From Paraburkholderia hospita (lineage in GTDB: Bacteria; Pseudomonadota; Gammaproteobacteria; Burkholderiales; Burkholderiaceae): 64,000 bases of DNA. The stretch covers positions 186,001 through 250,000 of the forward strand of contig NZ_CP026106.1 of assembly GCF_002902965.1 (NCBI RefSeq), read 5' to 3'. This document shows, piece after piece, positions 9,298 through 18,539 of the stretch (the stretch's first letter is position 1; every line of letters starts with the position of its first letter). The notes beneath the pieces were generated by a model, which worked only from the letters and a program-made list of their open reading frames with translations, did no database searches and was not told the DNA's origin. Position numbers and translations under genes: made by a program.

Positions 9298-9752
9298 AGC
9301 TGAATATCAACGGCAAGACTGTGGAGGTGCAATCCGATCCCGCGACACCGCTGCTTTGGGTATTGCGCTGCGAACTGAAAATGACGGGGACGAAGTTCGG
9401 CTGCGGTGTCGGCGTATGCGGCGCGTGCACCGTGCACATCGGCAAAGAGGCGAAGACCTCGTGTCAGGAAAAGCTCTCGGATATCGGCGCAAACCGCATC
9501 ACGACGATTGAAGGCCTTCAAGGGACGCAAGCGCGTGCGCTGAAAGAAGCGTGGACGCATGTCGATGTCGTGCAATGCGGGTATTGCCAGAGCGCGCAGT
9601 TGATGGCCGCAAGCGCGCTCATACAGCGCAATCCGACGCCGAGTTTGAAGGACATAGACTGTGCGATGCACGGCATCATTTGCCGCTGCGGCACCTATCC
9701 GCGCATCAGGCAGGCGATTCTCGAAGCGACGGGGCAAGTCAAACGAACGTGA
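9291..9752 (+). CDS. (2Fe-2S)-binding subunit of the molybdenum hydroxylase (IorA-like)
   Basis: This is the 153-residue electron-transfer subunit. The N-terminal plant-type ferredoxin fold carries a cluster motif CGVGVCGACTVH near residues 41-52, with a further cysteine near 62. The C-terminal all-helical domain has the second cluster set, CGYCQ near 98 and CRCGTYPRI near 134. Both [2Fe-2S] sites therefore look complete. No FAD subunit is encoded nearby, matching the IorAB type, where electrons leave through a carrier or cytochrome. The ATG at 9291 overlaps the end of the large-subunit gene. Confidence 0.88.
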   Translation: MLKLNINGKTVEVQSDPATPLLWVLRCELKMTGTKFGCGVGVCGACTVHIGKEAKTSCQEKLSDIGANRITTIEGLQGTQARALKEAWTHVDVVQCGYCQSAQLMAASALIQRNPTPSLKDIDCAMHGIICRCGTYPRIRQAILEATGQVKRT

Positions 9753-9781
9753 CGTTACCCCGTCTCGCCTGTCGCAACCGT

Positions 9782-10138
9782 CTAGTTGTTTCCGTGCGAG
9801 TACAACGTCAGCTTGTTGCTGACCGACGTGACGCCGGGCACGCCTTTGGCCACTTCCCCTGCCTGCGGAATCTGCGATCCGTCGGGGACGCTGCCCGATA
9901 GCACTACCGCGCCGCCACGCGCTTTTACGAAGACGTTCGATACGTTGAAGCCCGGCGCCTTCGACAACGCCTTGCGCACATCGCGGCCGAGCTTCTTGTC
10001 TGCAGGTGTCGCCTTCTTCGAAGGTGCCGCCGGCGTGGAGGCCATCGACATCGAATCGCTGGCTTGCGCGTACACGTTCGACGTCAGCGTGACGCAACCG
10101 ATGAGGGCGAGCAGCCTCAGGACGTTGCGGATCTTCAT
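9782..10138 (-). CDS. BON-domain periplasmic protein
   Basis: The protein has 118 residues with a signal peptide (cleavage near VYA-QA, residue 24). One BON domain occupies about residues 47-112 and includes the typical glycine-containing strand VVLSGSVPD and a final VSNKL. BON domains are phospholipid- or envelope-binding modules, as in OsmY-type stress proteins. The start has GGAGAAG at good spacing. It stands alone, between the iron-sulfur subunit and pobA. Its role in the envelope stress response is inferred from the family only. Confidence 0.85.
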   Translation of the reverse strand: MKIRNVLRLLALIGCVTLTSNVYAQASDSMSMASTPAAPSKKATPADKKLGRDVRKALSKAPGFNVSNVFVKARGGAVVLSGSVPDGSQIPQAGEVAKGVPGVTSVSNKLTLYSHGNN

Positions 10139-10313
10139 GGTTGCTTCTCCTTGTTTGCTTGTGGGACCGCTCAGTAAAGATAAGCCAACAATCCGCTTCC
10201 ACCAAAGCCGCGTTTGCTTTCTAAGGGAAAACCCGCATCTATGTACTATCGCAAATTGAGATAACGCTTATTCACGCTATTGCGTTGCTCGATAGAGGCG
10301 CCGACGGCACACT

Positions 10314-11523
<1,210 letters not shown>

Positions 11524-11534
11524 GCGGCCTGCAT

Positions 11535-12428
11535 TCAGTTCAATGACAGATCGGTGTGCGCGGCGGCCTGGAATTCTTTCGGCGTCGCGCCCGTCTGCTT
11601 GCGAAAATAGCGGCTGAAATACGCCGCGTCCTCAAAGCCGAGCGCGTGCGCGATCTGCTTGATCGTCAGGCCCGAATAGACGAGATCGCGCTGTGCTTCG
11701 CGTATCAGATGCTCATTCACGAGCGACATCGGCGAATGGCCGAGTTCGTCGCGGCAAATGCGGCTTAGCTGCGCCGTCGTAATGCCGAGCTTTTCCGCGT
11801 AGAACTCGACAGTCCGATGCTCGCGGAAATGCGCGGCAACCAGTTCGCGAAACCGCTTGATCTGCCCGCTTCGACGGTCGGCGACGGCGCTCGTCGCGGG
11901 CATCGCCGCCGCATCGCCCAATCTCGCTACTTGCACGAAAAGTGCAATCATCAACGACATGCCCGCAGCGATATGACCGCGTGCATTGCCGCGGTACTCC
12001 TGTTCGAGCAGCGTAAAAAGCGGCATCAATGTGTCGTCGCCCGCTGACGCCTTCACGGGAATCACGGCAGCGCGCTGAAATACGGGCAGCAGACCCGGCG
12101 ACACCGCCTTCGAAATCGACTCCAGCGCGCGCTGCGCAGCCGTAATCACCAGCCCGTCGATATCGGGCGAAAACACAAAACCATGCACGGTTTGTGCGGG
12201 CAAAACGACGATGCACGGCGGCGCGAGCGCGTGCTTCTCGCTTTCGATCACGACATGCCCGCTGCCGCTCCGAATGTACAGAACCTGTAGCAACGCGTCA
12301 TGCCGATGCGCGGCGATATGCCAGTCGTTGGGCCGGCTGCGCTCGGCAATCCACTCGAAATTGAACGCGTCGAACCACGGCGGCCGCGCGGATTCGCCGT
12401 ACAAATCGTAGTTAGGGATTTTCCTCAT
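11535..12428 (-). CDS. pobR: AraC-family regulator, PobR-like
   Basis: The protein has 297 residues. It has an N-terminal cupin-like sensor domain (about 30-150, with HRHDALLQVLYIRSG) and a C-terminal double helix-turn-helix (about 190-290, with LGITTAQLSRICRDELGHSP and LGFEDAAYFSRYFRKQTG). AraC-type PobR proteins activate pobA in response to 4-hydroxybenzoate in pseudomonads and relatives. It sits between pobA and the SDR-led operon, so it could control either or both. The ATG at 12428 follows AGAGGAAACAGC; the frame open to 12533 is not used because it lacks a ribosome site and would run through the divergent promoter region. Confidence 0.82.
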   Translation of the reverse strand: MRKIPNYDLYGESARPPWFDAFNFEWIAERSRPNDWHIAAHRHDALLQVLYIRSGSGHVVIESEKHALAPPCIVVLPAQTVHGFVFSPDIDGLVITAAQRALESISKAVSPGLLPVFQRAAVIPVKASAGDDTLMPLFTLLEQEYRGNARGHIAAGMSLMIALFVQVARLGDAAAMPATSAVADRRSGQIKRFRELVAAHFREHRTVEFYAEKLGITTAQLSRICRDELGHSPMSLVNEHLIREAQRDLVYSGLTIKQIAHALGFEDAAYFSRYFRKQTGATPKEFQAAAHTDLSLN

Positions 12429-12573
12429 GCTGTTTCCTCTGCCGTGTACGGATTGTCCTGCGATGCGTGCCCTTTGTCCAATCTGGACGAGCGGCGCGTC
12501 CCTATACTTTTCTCCATGAATCGAACGAACCATTTCTGGGTTCGTCGATAAAGATCAGTACATGGAGATTTGG

Positions 12574-13404
12574 ATGACTAAACAAAATGGCGCTGAATGG
12601 CTCGCTCTGAATGACAAGGTCTGTGTCGTCACGGGCGCAGCGGGCGGCATAGGCAGTGCGATTGCGAAAGTGCTCGGTGAGAGCGGCGCGCGTCTCGCAT
12701 TGCTGGACCGCGAAGCAGGCAAGTGCGAAGACCTCGCACAGACACTCGGCGCAAACGGCATCGAAGCGTTTGCATTCGCGTGCGATATCGGCGATGCGAA
12801 AAGCGTCGAAGCGGCAGCGGCAAGCGTCGGAGAAAAACTCGGCGCTGTGGATGTGCTCGTCAACAATGCGGGGCTGTTGCGGCCGGGCGGAATCGAAGAC
12901 ATTGCGCTCGATGCATGGAACGCAATGCTGCAAGTCAATCTCACCGGTTACATGCTGTGCTCGCAGGCATTCGGCCGCGCGATGTTGCGCAAGGGCGCGG
13001 GCAGCATCGTGCACGTCGCGTCGGTGGCTGCGCATCATCCGCAGACCTGGAGCGGTGCTTATAGCCCCGGCAAAGCAGCCGTCACGATGCTGTCGAAGCA
13101 GATTGCGGCCGAGTGGGGACCGCGCGGCGTTCGCAGCAACGCGGTTTGTCCGGGGATGATCCGTACGCCGTTGTCGGCGTCTTTCTACGAACAAGGCGAT
13201 GTCGAACAGCGCCGCAGCGCGATGACGGCAAGCCGCCGCATCGGTGAGCCGGTCGATATCGCGGAAGTGGTCGCCTTTCTTGCGAGCCCACGCGCGAGCT
13301 ATGTGAACGGCACGGAACTCGTCGTCGACGGCGGACTGGAATGCATGCTGATGGATCTGGTGCCGCGACCCGGTTATGACGCAAAGGCCAACCCGGCGCG
13401 CTAG
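12574..13404 (+). CDS. Short-chain dehydrogenase/reductase (candidate cyclic-alcohol dehydrogenase)
   Basis: A classical SDR of 276 residues. The cofactor motif TGAAGGIG lies near residue 21, NNAG near 93, a serine near 146, and the catalytic YSPGK (Tyr and Lys four apart) near 159. The downstream partners (KstD-like flavoprotein, NIPSNAP protein, aromatic-acid transporter) and the neighbouring pobA suggest it oxidises a ring hydroxyl to a ketone, for example on 4-hydroxycyclohexanecarboxylate. That substrate is inference. The ATG at 12574 is chosen because GGAG lies seven bases upstream; the ATG at 12562 has no ribosome site. It is the first gene of the operon and diverges from pobR. Confidence 0.82.
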   Translation: MTKQNGAEWLALNDKVCVVTGAAGGIGSAIAKVLGESGARLALLDREAGKCEDLAQTLGANGIEAFAFACDIGDAKSVEAAAASVGEKLGAVDVLVNNAGLLRPGGIEDIALDAWNAMLQVNLTGYMLCSQAFGRAMLRKGAGSIVHVASVAAHHPQTWSGAYSPGKAAVTMLSKQIAAEWGPRGVRSNAVCPGMIRTPLSASFYEQGDVEQRRSAMTASRRIGEPVDIAEVVAFLASPRASYVNGTELVVDGGLECMLMDLVPRPGYDAKANPAR

Positions 13405-13437
13405 AGACCAAAAGACATTCGGCAGGAGACAGTCATC

Positions 13438-15195
13438 ATGAATTCCAACACCCATTCACCCGCGCCGTTGACGTGCGATGTACTCGTCATCGGTTCGGGC
13501 GCAGGCGGATTATCGACGGCGATCACGGCGCGCAAGCACGGGCTCGATGTCGTCGTGATCGAAAAGGAAGCGTATTTCGGCGGCACGACGGCATTCTCGG
13601 GCGGCGTGCTGTGGATACCGGGCAACCGGCACGCGTGCGCGAACGGCGTGAACGATACGCGCGAGGCTGCGAAGACGTATATGCGCAACGAGACAGGCGC
13701 TTTCTACGACGAAGCGGCCGTCCATGCATTCCTCGACACCGGCCCGCACATGCTCGATTTCTTCGAGCGCGAAACGGAAGTCAAATTCGTGCCGACGCTT
13801 TATCCCGACTATCACCCGGATGTGCAAGGCGGCGTCGATATCGGCCGCTCGGTGGTCGCTGCACCGTTTGACGCGCGAGGACTTGGCGACGACATTGTGC
13901 GTCTGCGTCCGCCCCTAAAGACGATCACGTTCATCGGCATGATGTTCAATTCGTCGAATGCCGACCTCAAGCATTTCTTCAACGCGACGCGCTCTATCAA
14001 GTCCGCCGCCTATGTGGCGAAGCGCCTGGCGAGCCATCTGAAGGATCTCGCGCTTTACCGGCGCGGCGTGCAGATTACCAGCGGCAATGCGCTTGCGGCG
14101 CGGCTCGCGAAAACGGCGCTTTCGCTAGGCATTCCGATCCACACGAATACGGCTGCGCAAGAACTCACGCTCTCAGATAAGCGCGTGACAGGCGCGATCG
14201 TCAAAGGTCCACAAGGCGAGATGCGTATCACCGCGCGGCGTGGCGTCGTGCTTGCATGCGGCGGCTTCTCGCACGACGTCGCGCGCATTGCCAAAGCGTA
14301 TCCGCATGTGATGCGCGGCGGCGAGCATTGTTCGCCCGTGCCGAAAGGCAACACGGGCGACGGCGCACGCATGGCCGAAAGCGTCGGCGCTCAGGTGCCC
14401 ATACGTTATCCGCAGCCCGCTGCGTGGATGCCCGTATCGCGCGTGCCGATGCGCGACGGCACGTTCGGCGTGTTTCCGCATCTGCTGGATCGCTACAAGC
14501 CGGGCATTATCGGCGTGACGCGCAAGGGCAAGCGCTTTACGAACGAAGCGAATTCGTATCACGACGTCGGCGCGGCAATGATCGAAGCATGTCGCGGCGA
14601 AAAAGATACGGCGATGTGGCTGATCTGCGATCACGCGACGATTCGCAAGTATGGGCTTGGTTACGCGAAGCCGGCGCCGGTGCCATTGGGGCCGCTGCTG
14701 CGCAATGGTTATCTCGTCAAAGGGCGCACGCTTGCCGAACTCGCGCAACGCGCGGGCATCGATGCCGCAGCGCTCGAAGTCACCGTACGCATCTACAACG
14801 AAAGCGCAGCGCGCGGCGAAGACCCCGAGTTTGGGCGCGGTTCGACATCGTTCAACCGCTATCTCGCCGATCCCGAATGCAAGCCCAATCCATGCGTCGC
14901 GCCAATCGGCAACGGGCCTTTCTACGCGCTCAAAGTCGTGATGGGCGACCTGGGAACGTTCGACGGCATCACGACGGCTGTCACGGGAGAAGTGCTGGAT
15001 GCATGCGGCGCCGTGATCGACGGGCTGTACGCAGTCGGCAACGACCGCGCGAGCGTGATGGGCGGCAACTATCCAGGCGCGGGCATCACGCTCGGCCCGA
15101 TCATGACCTTCGGCTACATCACGGGACGACGCCTTGCGGGTATCGCGGACAACGCGACGAATGCGCAAAAGAAGCGGCAATCCGAAACGGTATAG
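13438..15195 (+). CDS. FAD-dependent ring dehydrogenase, KstD/fumarate-reductase-like
   Basis: This flavoprotein has 585 residues. An N-terminal FAD motif VIGSGAGGLS lies near residue 19, GGTTAFSGG near 48, and a C-terminal GGNYPGAGITLGP has Tyr near 545 followed by Gly four residues on. That Tyr-x3-Gly pair corresponds to catalytic residues of 3-ketosteroid delta1-dehydrogenase, which desaturates a ring next to a ketone. With an upstream SDR and pobA nearby, a plausible role is stepwise dehydrogenation of a 4-oxocyclohexanecarboxylate-type acid to 4-hydroxybenzoate, as known in coryneform bacteria. Steroid or terpenoid substrates remain possible. A GGAG site precedes the ATG by eight bases. 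Confidence 0.82.
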   Translation: MNSNTHSPAPLTCDVLVIGSGAGGLSTAITARKHGLDVVVIEKEAYFGGTTAFSGGVLWIPGNRHACANGVNDTREAAKTYMRNETGAFYDEAAVHAFLDTGPHMLDFFERETEVKFVPTLYPDYHPDVQGGVDIGRSVVAAPFDARGLGDDIVRLRPPLKTITFIGMMFNSSNADLKHFFNATRSIKSAAYVAKRLASHLKDLALYRRGVQITSGNALAARLAKTALSLGIPIHTNTAAQELTLSDKRVTGAIVKGPQGEMRITARRGVVLACGGFSHDVARIAKAYPHVMRGGEHCSPVPKGNTGDGARMAESVGAQVPIRYPQPAAWMPVSRVPMRDGTFGVFPHLLDRYKPGIIGVTRKGKRFTNEANSYHDVGAAMIEACRGEKDTAMWLICDHATIRKYGLGYAKPAPVPLGPLLRNGYLVKGRTLAELAQRAGIDAAALEVTVRIYNESAARGEDPEFGRGSTSFNRYLADPECKPNPCVAPIGNGPFYALKVVMGDLGTFDGITTAVTGEVLDACGAVIDGLYAVGNDRASVMGGNYPGAGITLGPIMTFGYITGRRLAGIADNATNAQKKRQSETV

Positions 15196-15206
15196 AGGAC
15201 AGAACC

Positions 15207-15545
15207 ATGAGCAGCGGCAAACCCTTCATCGATCATCGCATCTACACGATCCGCCCGCGCGGCATGGCGGAATTCATCGAAGTATTCGATCGTCTCGCGA
15301 TGCCGATTCAATTGAAGTACCTCGGCGCGCCGGTCGGTTTCTATATGAGCGATATCGGTGCGCTCAACCAGGTCGTGCATCTGTGGGGCTACGAGAGCAT
15401 TGGCGATTACGACCAGCGCCGCACCGCACGCGATGCGGACCCGGAATGGCCCGCTTATTTGCAGGCATCGGCGCATCTGATCGTCGCGCAGGAAAGCAGG
15501 ATTATCCGGCGCGTCGAATTCAGGAGCCTTACCGCACTGCGATAG
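15207..15545 (+). CDS. NIPSNAP family protein
   Basis: The protein has 112 residues with a single NIPSNAP/dimeric alpha-beta-barrel domain. The opening FIDHRIYTIRPRGMAEFIE and the central VVHLWGYES are typical. Such proteins often accompany flavin-dependent ring-modifying enzymes, where a role as isomerase, chaperone or ligand-binding partner is possible but unproven. It starts eleven bases after the flavoprotein stop, so the two are probably co-translated. A GAGG-type site (tatagaggac) precedes the ATG. Confidence 0.8.
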   Translation: MSSGKPFIDHRIYTIRPRGMAEFIEVFDRLAMPIQLKYLGAPVGFYMSDIGALNQVVHLWGYESIGDYDQRRTARDADPEWPAYLQASAHLIVAQESRIIRRVEFRSLTALR

Positions 15546-15615
15546 AAGAAAAAGAACAGGCAGCGACATCACATACATGCGCGAGAAGCGTCAGACGCAT
15601 TCAAGGAGACACGCA

Positions 15616-16980
15616 ATGCAGCAGCCCAAACACACGGTCGATGTGCAGGACTTCATCGACAGCCAACGTTTTTCGCCTTTTCAATGGATGATACTCGTCC
15701 TGTGCTTTCTGGTCGTCGCGGCCGATGGCTTCGACACGGCCGCAGTCGGCTTTATCGCGCCTTCGCTGGTGCAGGACTGGGGTGTTTCGCGTGCGGCGCT
15801 GGGGCCCGTGATGAGCGCCGCGCTCGTCGGGTTGGGCATCGGTGCATTGGGCGCGGGGCCGCTTGCCGATCGCGTTGGACGCAAAACGGTGCTGGTTTTA
15901 TCGGTGTTTTTCTTTGGCGTTTGGAGCCTCGCTGCGGCACGCGCGGATTCGATTGAATCGTTGACGGCGCTGCGCTTCATGACGGGGCTTGGACTCGGCG
16001 CCGCGATGCCCAATGCGGTTACGTTGATGTCCGAATATGCGCCGGCCCGCATTCGCGCCGTCGCTGTGAATGCAATGTTCTGCGGCTTTTCGTGCGGACT
16101 TGCGATTGGCGGTATCGCGTCCGCGTGGCTCATTCCGCATTTCGGCTGGCATAGCGTGCTGGTTGCAGGCGGTGTTGGACCGATCGCGTTGACGCTCGTG
16201 CTCATTCTGCTGCTGCCTGAATCCGCGCAATTCATGGTGACGAGGAAGCGCGGCGATGCGCGTATCGCGCGGGTTCTTTCGCGTATCGCAATGGATGTGC
16301 GTCTCCGCGAATGCCGGTTCGTAACGGGTGAGCAGGTCGCGGAACATCGCGAATCTGCATTGCGCGTGGTGCTCTCGTCGCGTTTCCGCTTTGGCACGCT
16401 GATGCTGTGGCTCGCGTATTTCATGGGACTGTTGATCTATTACCTGCTGACCAACTGGTTGCCTATGCTCTTCAAGGACACTGGCTTCTCGGGGCAAAAC
16501 GCCGCGCTGATGACTTCGCTGTTTCCGCTTGGTGGCGTGCTCGGCAATCTGAGTGTCGGCTGGTTGATGGACCGCTTTAGGGCGAATCGCGTGATCGCGT
16601 GCACGTATGTCATGGCTGCCGTGCTGGTTATGCTCGTGGGGCGCGGCCTTGGACACCAGGTTTGGCTCGGTACGCTGATCTTTTTGACGGGCACGGTCGT
16701 GACGTCTGCTGTGACGTCGATGTCAGCGCTTGCTGCGAGTTTCTATCCGACTCAAGGGCGTGCTACGGGCGTTGCGTGGATGCTTGGTGTGGGGCGTATC
16801 GGTGGCGTGGCGGGTGCGCTCGTTGGCGCTGCTTTGATGGGCATGGGGTGGCAGTTTGGATCGGTGTTCAGTTTGCTTGCGGTGCCGGCGATGATTGCTG
16901 CGGCGGGTGTGTTCGTAGTGGCGGGGCGTGTGCGGGCATCGGGTGTCGAAGCGGTCGAATTGACGCCAGCCGTGGAGTGA
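15616..16980 (+). CDS. MFS transporter, aromatic acid:H+ symporter (AAHS) family
   Basis: The protein has 454 residues and about 12 hydrophobic segments. The first segment ends in the DGFDTAAVGF motif that marks the AAHS group (PcaK, BenK, MhpT relatives). The loop after the second segment has GPLADRVGRK, the MFS signature. It should import an aromatic or alicyclic acid with protons. As the last gene of the operon it fits uptake of the substrate used by the SDR and the flavoprotein or, like PcaK, 4-hydroxybenzoate itself. The ATG at 15616 follows AAGGAGAC; the frame is open 13 codons further upstream without such a site. Confidence 0.88.
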   Translation: MQQPKHTVDVQDFIDSQRFSPFQWMILVLCFLVVAADGFDTAAVGFIAPSLVQDWGVSRAALGPVMSAALVGLGIGALGAGPLADRVGRKTVLVLSVFFFGVWSLAAARADSIESLTALRFMTGLGLGAAMPNAVTLMSEYAPARIRAVAVNAMFCGFSCGLAIGGIASAWLIPHFGWHSVLVAGGVGPIALTLVLILLLPESAQFMVTRKRGDARIARVLSRIAMDVRLRECRFVTGEQVAEHRESALRVVLSSRFRFGTLMLWLAYFMGLLIYYLLTNWLPMLFKDTGFSGQNAALMTSLFPLGGVLGNLSVGWLMDRFRANRVIACTYVMAAVLVMLVGRGLGHQVWLGTLIFLTGTVVTSAVTSMSALAASFYPTQGRATGVAWMLGVGRIGGVAGALVGAALMGMGWQFGSVFSLLAVPAMIAAAGVFVVAGRVRASGVEAVELTPAVE

Positions 16981-17771
16981 AGCGGTTTGCCGTTGTGCTT
17001 TTTTGTTTGCGGTGGCATCCGCGTTTTGTTTTCGTGGCGCGGCCGGTTTGGTTTTTTGGGTTTTCGCTGGCATCCGCGATGTGGTGTTTGCCGTTCAAGC
17101 GTCGCCCCTGTGCGGGGCGGCACCTACTTTTCTTTGCCGCCGCAAAGAAAAGTAGGCAAAAGAAAGCGGCTCACACCGCCAACATTTCTTCTTGCCTGAG
17201 GGCCCCCAACTGGTCCCACGCTTCACACGGCAACCACGTGACCCATGCTTGTTGCCAACGCTTCGAACGAACGCCTCACCCGCTTCACGCGCCCGCGTCG
17301 CCACATGCCGCGCCAGATAATCCACTGCCGCCCAGGTGGCAAACTGTGTGTAGGCCGTAGCACTGCACACGCTTCACTTCGGACCGATAGCGCATGCATG
17401 CCACCACGTAAGAGCGCCAAGCTATACGACGCGACAACCTACACACAGTTTGCCACCTGGGCGGCACTACTCATTCGCTGCCGCCAGCCTTTGTGCGGGT
17501 GTCCGAAGCGGGTGAGGCGTTCATTCGAAGCGTTGGCAACGCGCGTGAACGAGTGCGGTGCCGTGTGAAGCGTGGGACCAGTTGGGGGCCCTCAGGCAAG
17601 AATACGAGCTGGCGGTGTGAGCCGCTTTCTTTTGCCTACTTTTCTTTGCGGCGGCAAAGAAAAGTAGGTGCCGCCCCGCACAGGGGCGACGCATGAAGCA
17701 CGAAGGCATAACGCGGATGCCAGCGTAAAGAACAAAAACCCAAACGCCACCACAACCCGGAACATACTCAC
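16981..17771. other. Intergenic region filled by a giant palindromic repeat
   Basis: This 790-base gap between two convergent genes holds no supported gene. Most of it is the 594-bp inverted-repeat element at 17099-17692. The left flank (about 16990-17098) holds two degenerate copies of a unit of roughly 60 bases containing GGCATCCGCG and GCGCGGCCGGTTTG, and the right flank (17693-17730) the start of its inverted copy. ORFs reading through it are an artefact of the repeat, since similar peptides recur in the second copy. Confidence 0.8.
17099..17692. repeat. Giant inverted-repeat element, copy 1 (594 bp)
   Basis: The outer ends GCGTCGCCCCTGTGCGGGGC (17099) and its exact reverse complement (ending 17692) define a palindrome centred at 17395.5, with arms of about 297 bp. 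Within each arm lies a smaller perfect hairpin, a 15-bp stem with a 4-base loop (17123-17156 and 17635-17668). The core includes CCGCCCAGGTGGCAAACTGT (near 17328) mirrored at 17438-17465. A second copy of exactly the same length is at 29975-30568. Both lie between convergent genes. It could be a mobile non-autonomous element, a bidirectional terminator or a structured RNA. Confidence 0.9.
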
Positions 17772-18539
17772 TCACAGCGAAGTATCGACCCCCATCGCCT
17801 CCACGGCCTTCCGCCGATAACCCCCCGTCGCGAGCAGCAGACTACGCGAATATTCACTCTCAACCTGCTGCGCGCGAACGCGCTCGATATCAAGCTCCTC
17901 GACGATCTCGCCATTACGCATAATCGCGACGCGCGAACACAAGAAACCGACCACGGCCAGATTGTGACTCACAAGAATCATCGTCAGATTACGCTCTTGA
18001 TGCAAGCGCTTGAGCAGGTTCAATATTTCGGCCTGCACGGAGACATCTAGCGCCGAGGTCGGCTCGTCGAGCAGCAGCACACGCGGCTCCACGATCAATG
18101 CACGCGCAATCGCAACCCGTTGCCTTTGCCCGCCCGACAACTGATGCGGATAGCGAAACCGGAACGACGCATTCAACCCCACTTCGCGCAGCGCATTGAC
18201 AATGCGCTCTTCATGCCGATCGATGCCATTGATGCGCAACGGCTCGCGCAACGTCTGATCGACGGTGAAGCGCGGATGCAGCGAGCCATACGGGTCCTGA
18301 AACACCATTTGCACATCGCGCTTTTGCGTCGCTTGCTCGTGCTGTGCGATACGCATCGTGCCTTGCGCGATCGGCGTGAGCCCACTCAATGCACGCAAGA
18401 TCGTCGACTTGCCGGAACCCGACTCGCCGACAAGACCGAACACTTCGCCTTGCGCGACATGAAAGCTCACATTGCGCACCGCGTCGACAGCGCCTGCGGC
18501 CGTCTTGAAGCGAACGGTCACTGCATCGACGTCGATCAT
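17772..18539 (-). CDS. ddpF: Dipeptide ABC transporter ATP-binding protein DdpF-like
   Basis: An ATPase subunit of 255 residues from the peptide/nickel (Dpp/Opp) importer family. Walker A GESGSGKST is at 38-46, the signature LSGGQRQRVAIARAL near 140, and Walker B VLLLDEPTSALD near 165. It pairs with the DdpD-like ATPase, energising uptake through the two permeases encoded upstream. It starts at the ATG overlapping the ddpD stop (ATGA) and is the last gene of the ddpXABCDF-ordered operon. The giant repeat element follows its 3' end. Confidence 0.88.
   Translation of the reverse strand: MIDVDAVTVRFKTAAGAVDAVRNVSFHVAQGEVFGLVGESGSGKSTILRALSGLTPIAQGTMRIAQHEQATQKRDVQMVFQDPYGSLHPRFTVDQTLREPLRINGIDRHEERIVNALREVGLNASFRFRYPHQLSGGQRQRVAIARALIVEPRVLLLDEPTSALDVSVQAEILNLLKRLHQERNLTMILVSHNLAVVGFLCSRVAIMRNGEIVEELDIERVRAQQVESEYSRSLLLATGGYRRKAVEAMGVDTSL

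Noticed and set aside
17095..17775. Several ORFs of 60-110 codons inside the first giant repeat
   Set aside because: Similar peptides recur in both arms and both copies because the DNA is repeated; none has a ribosome site or a protein-like pattern.
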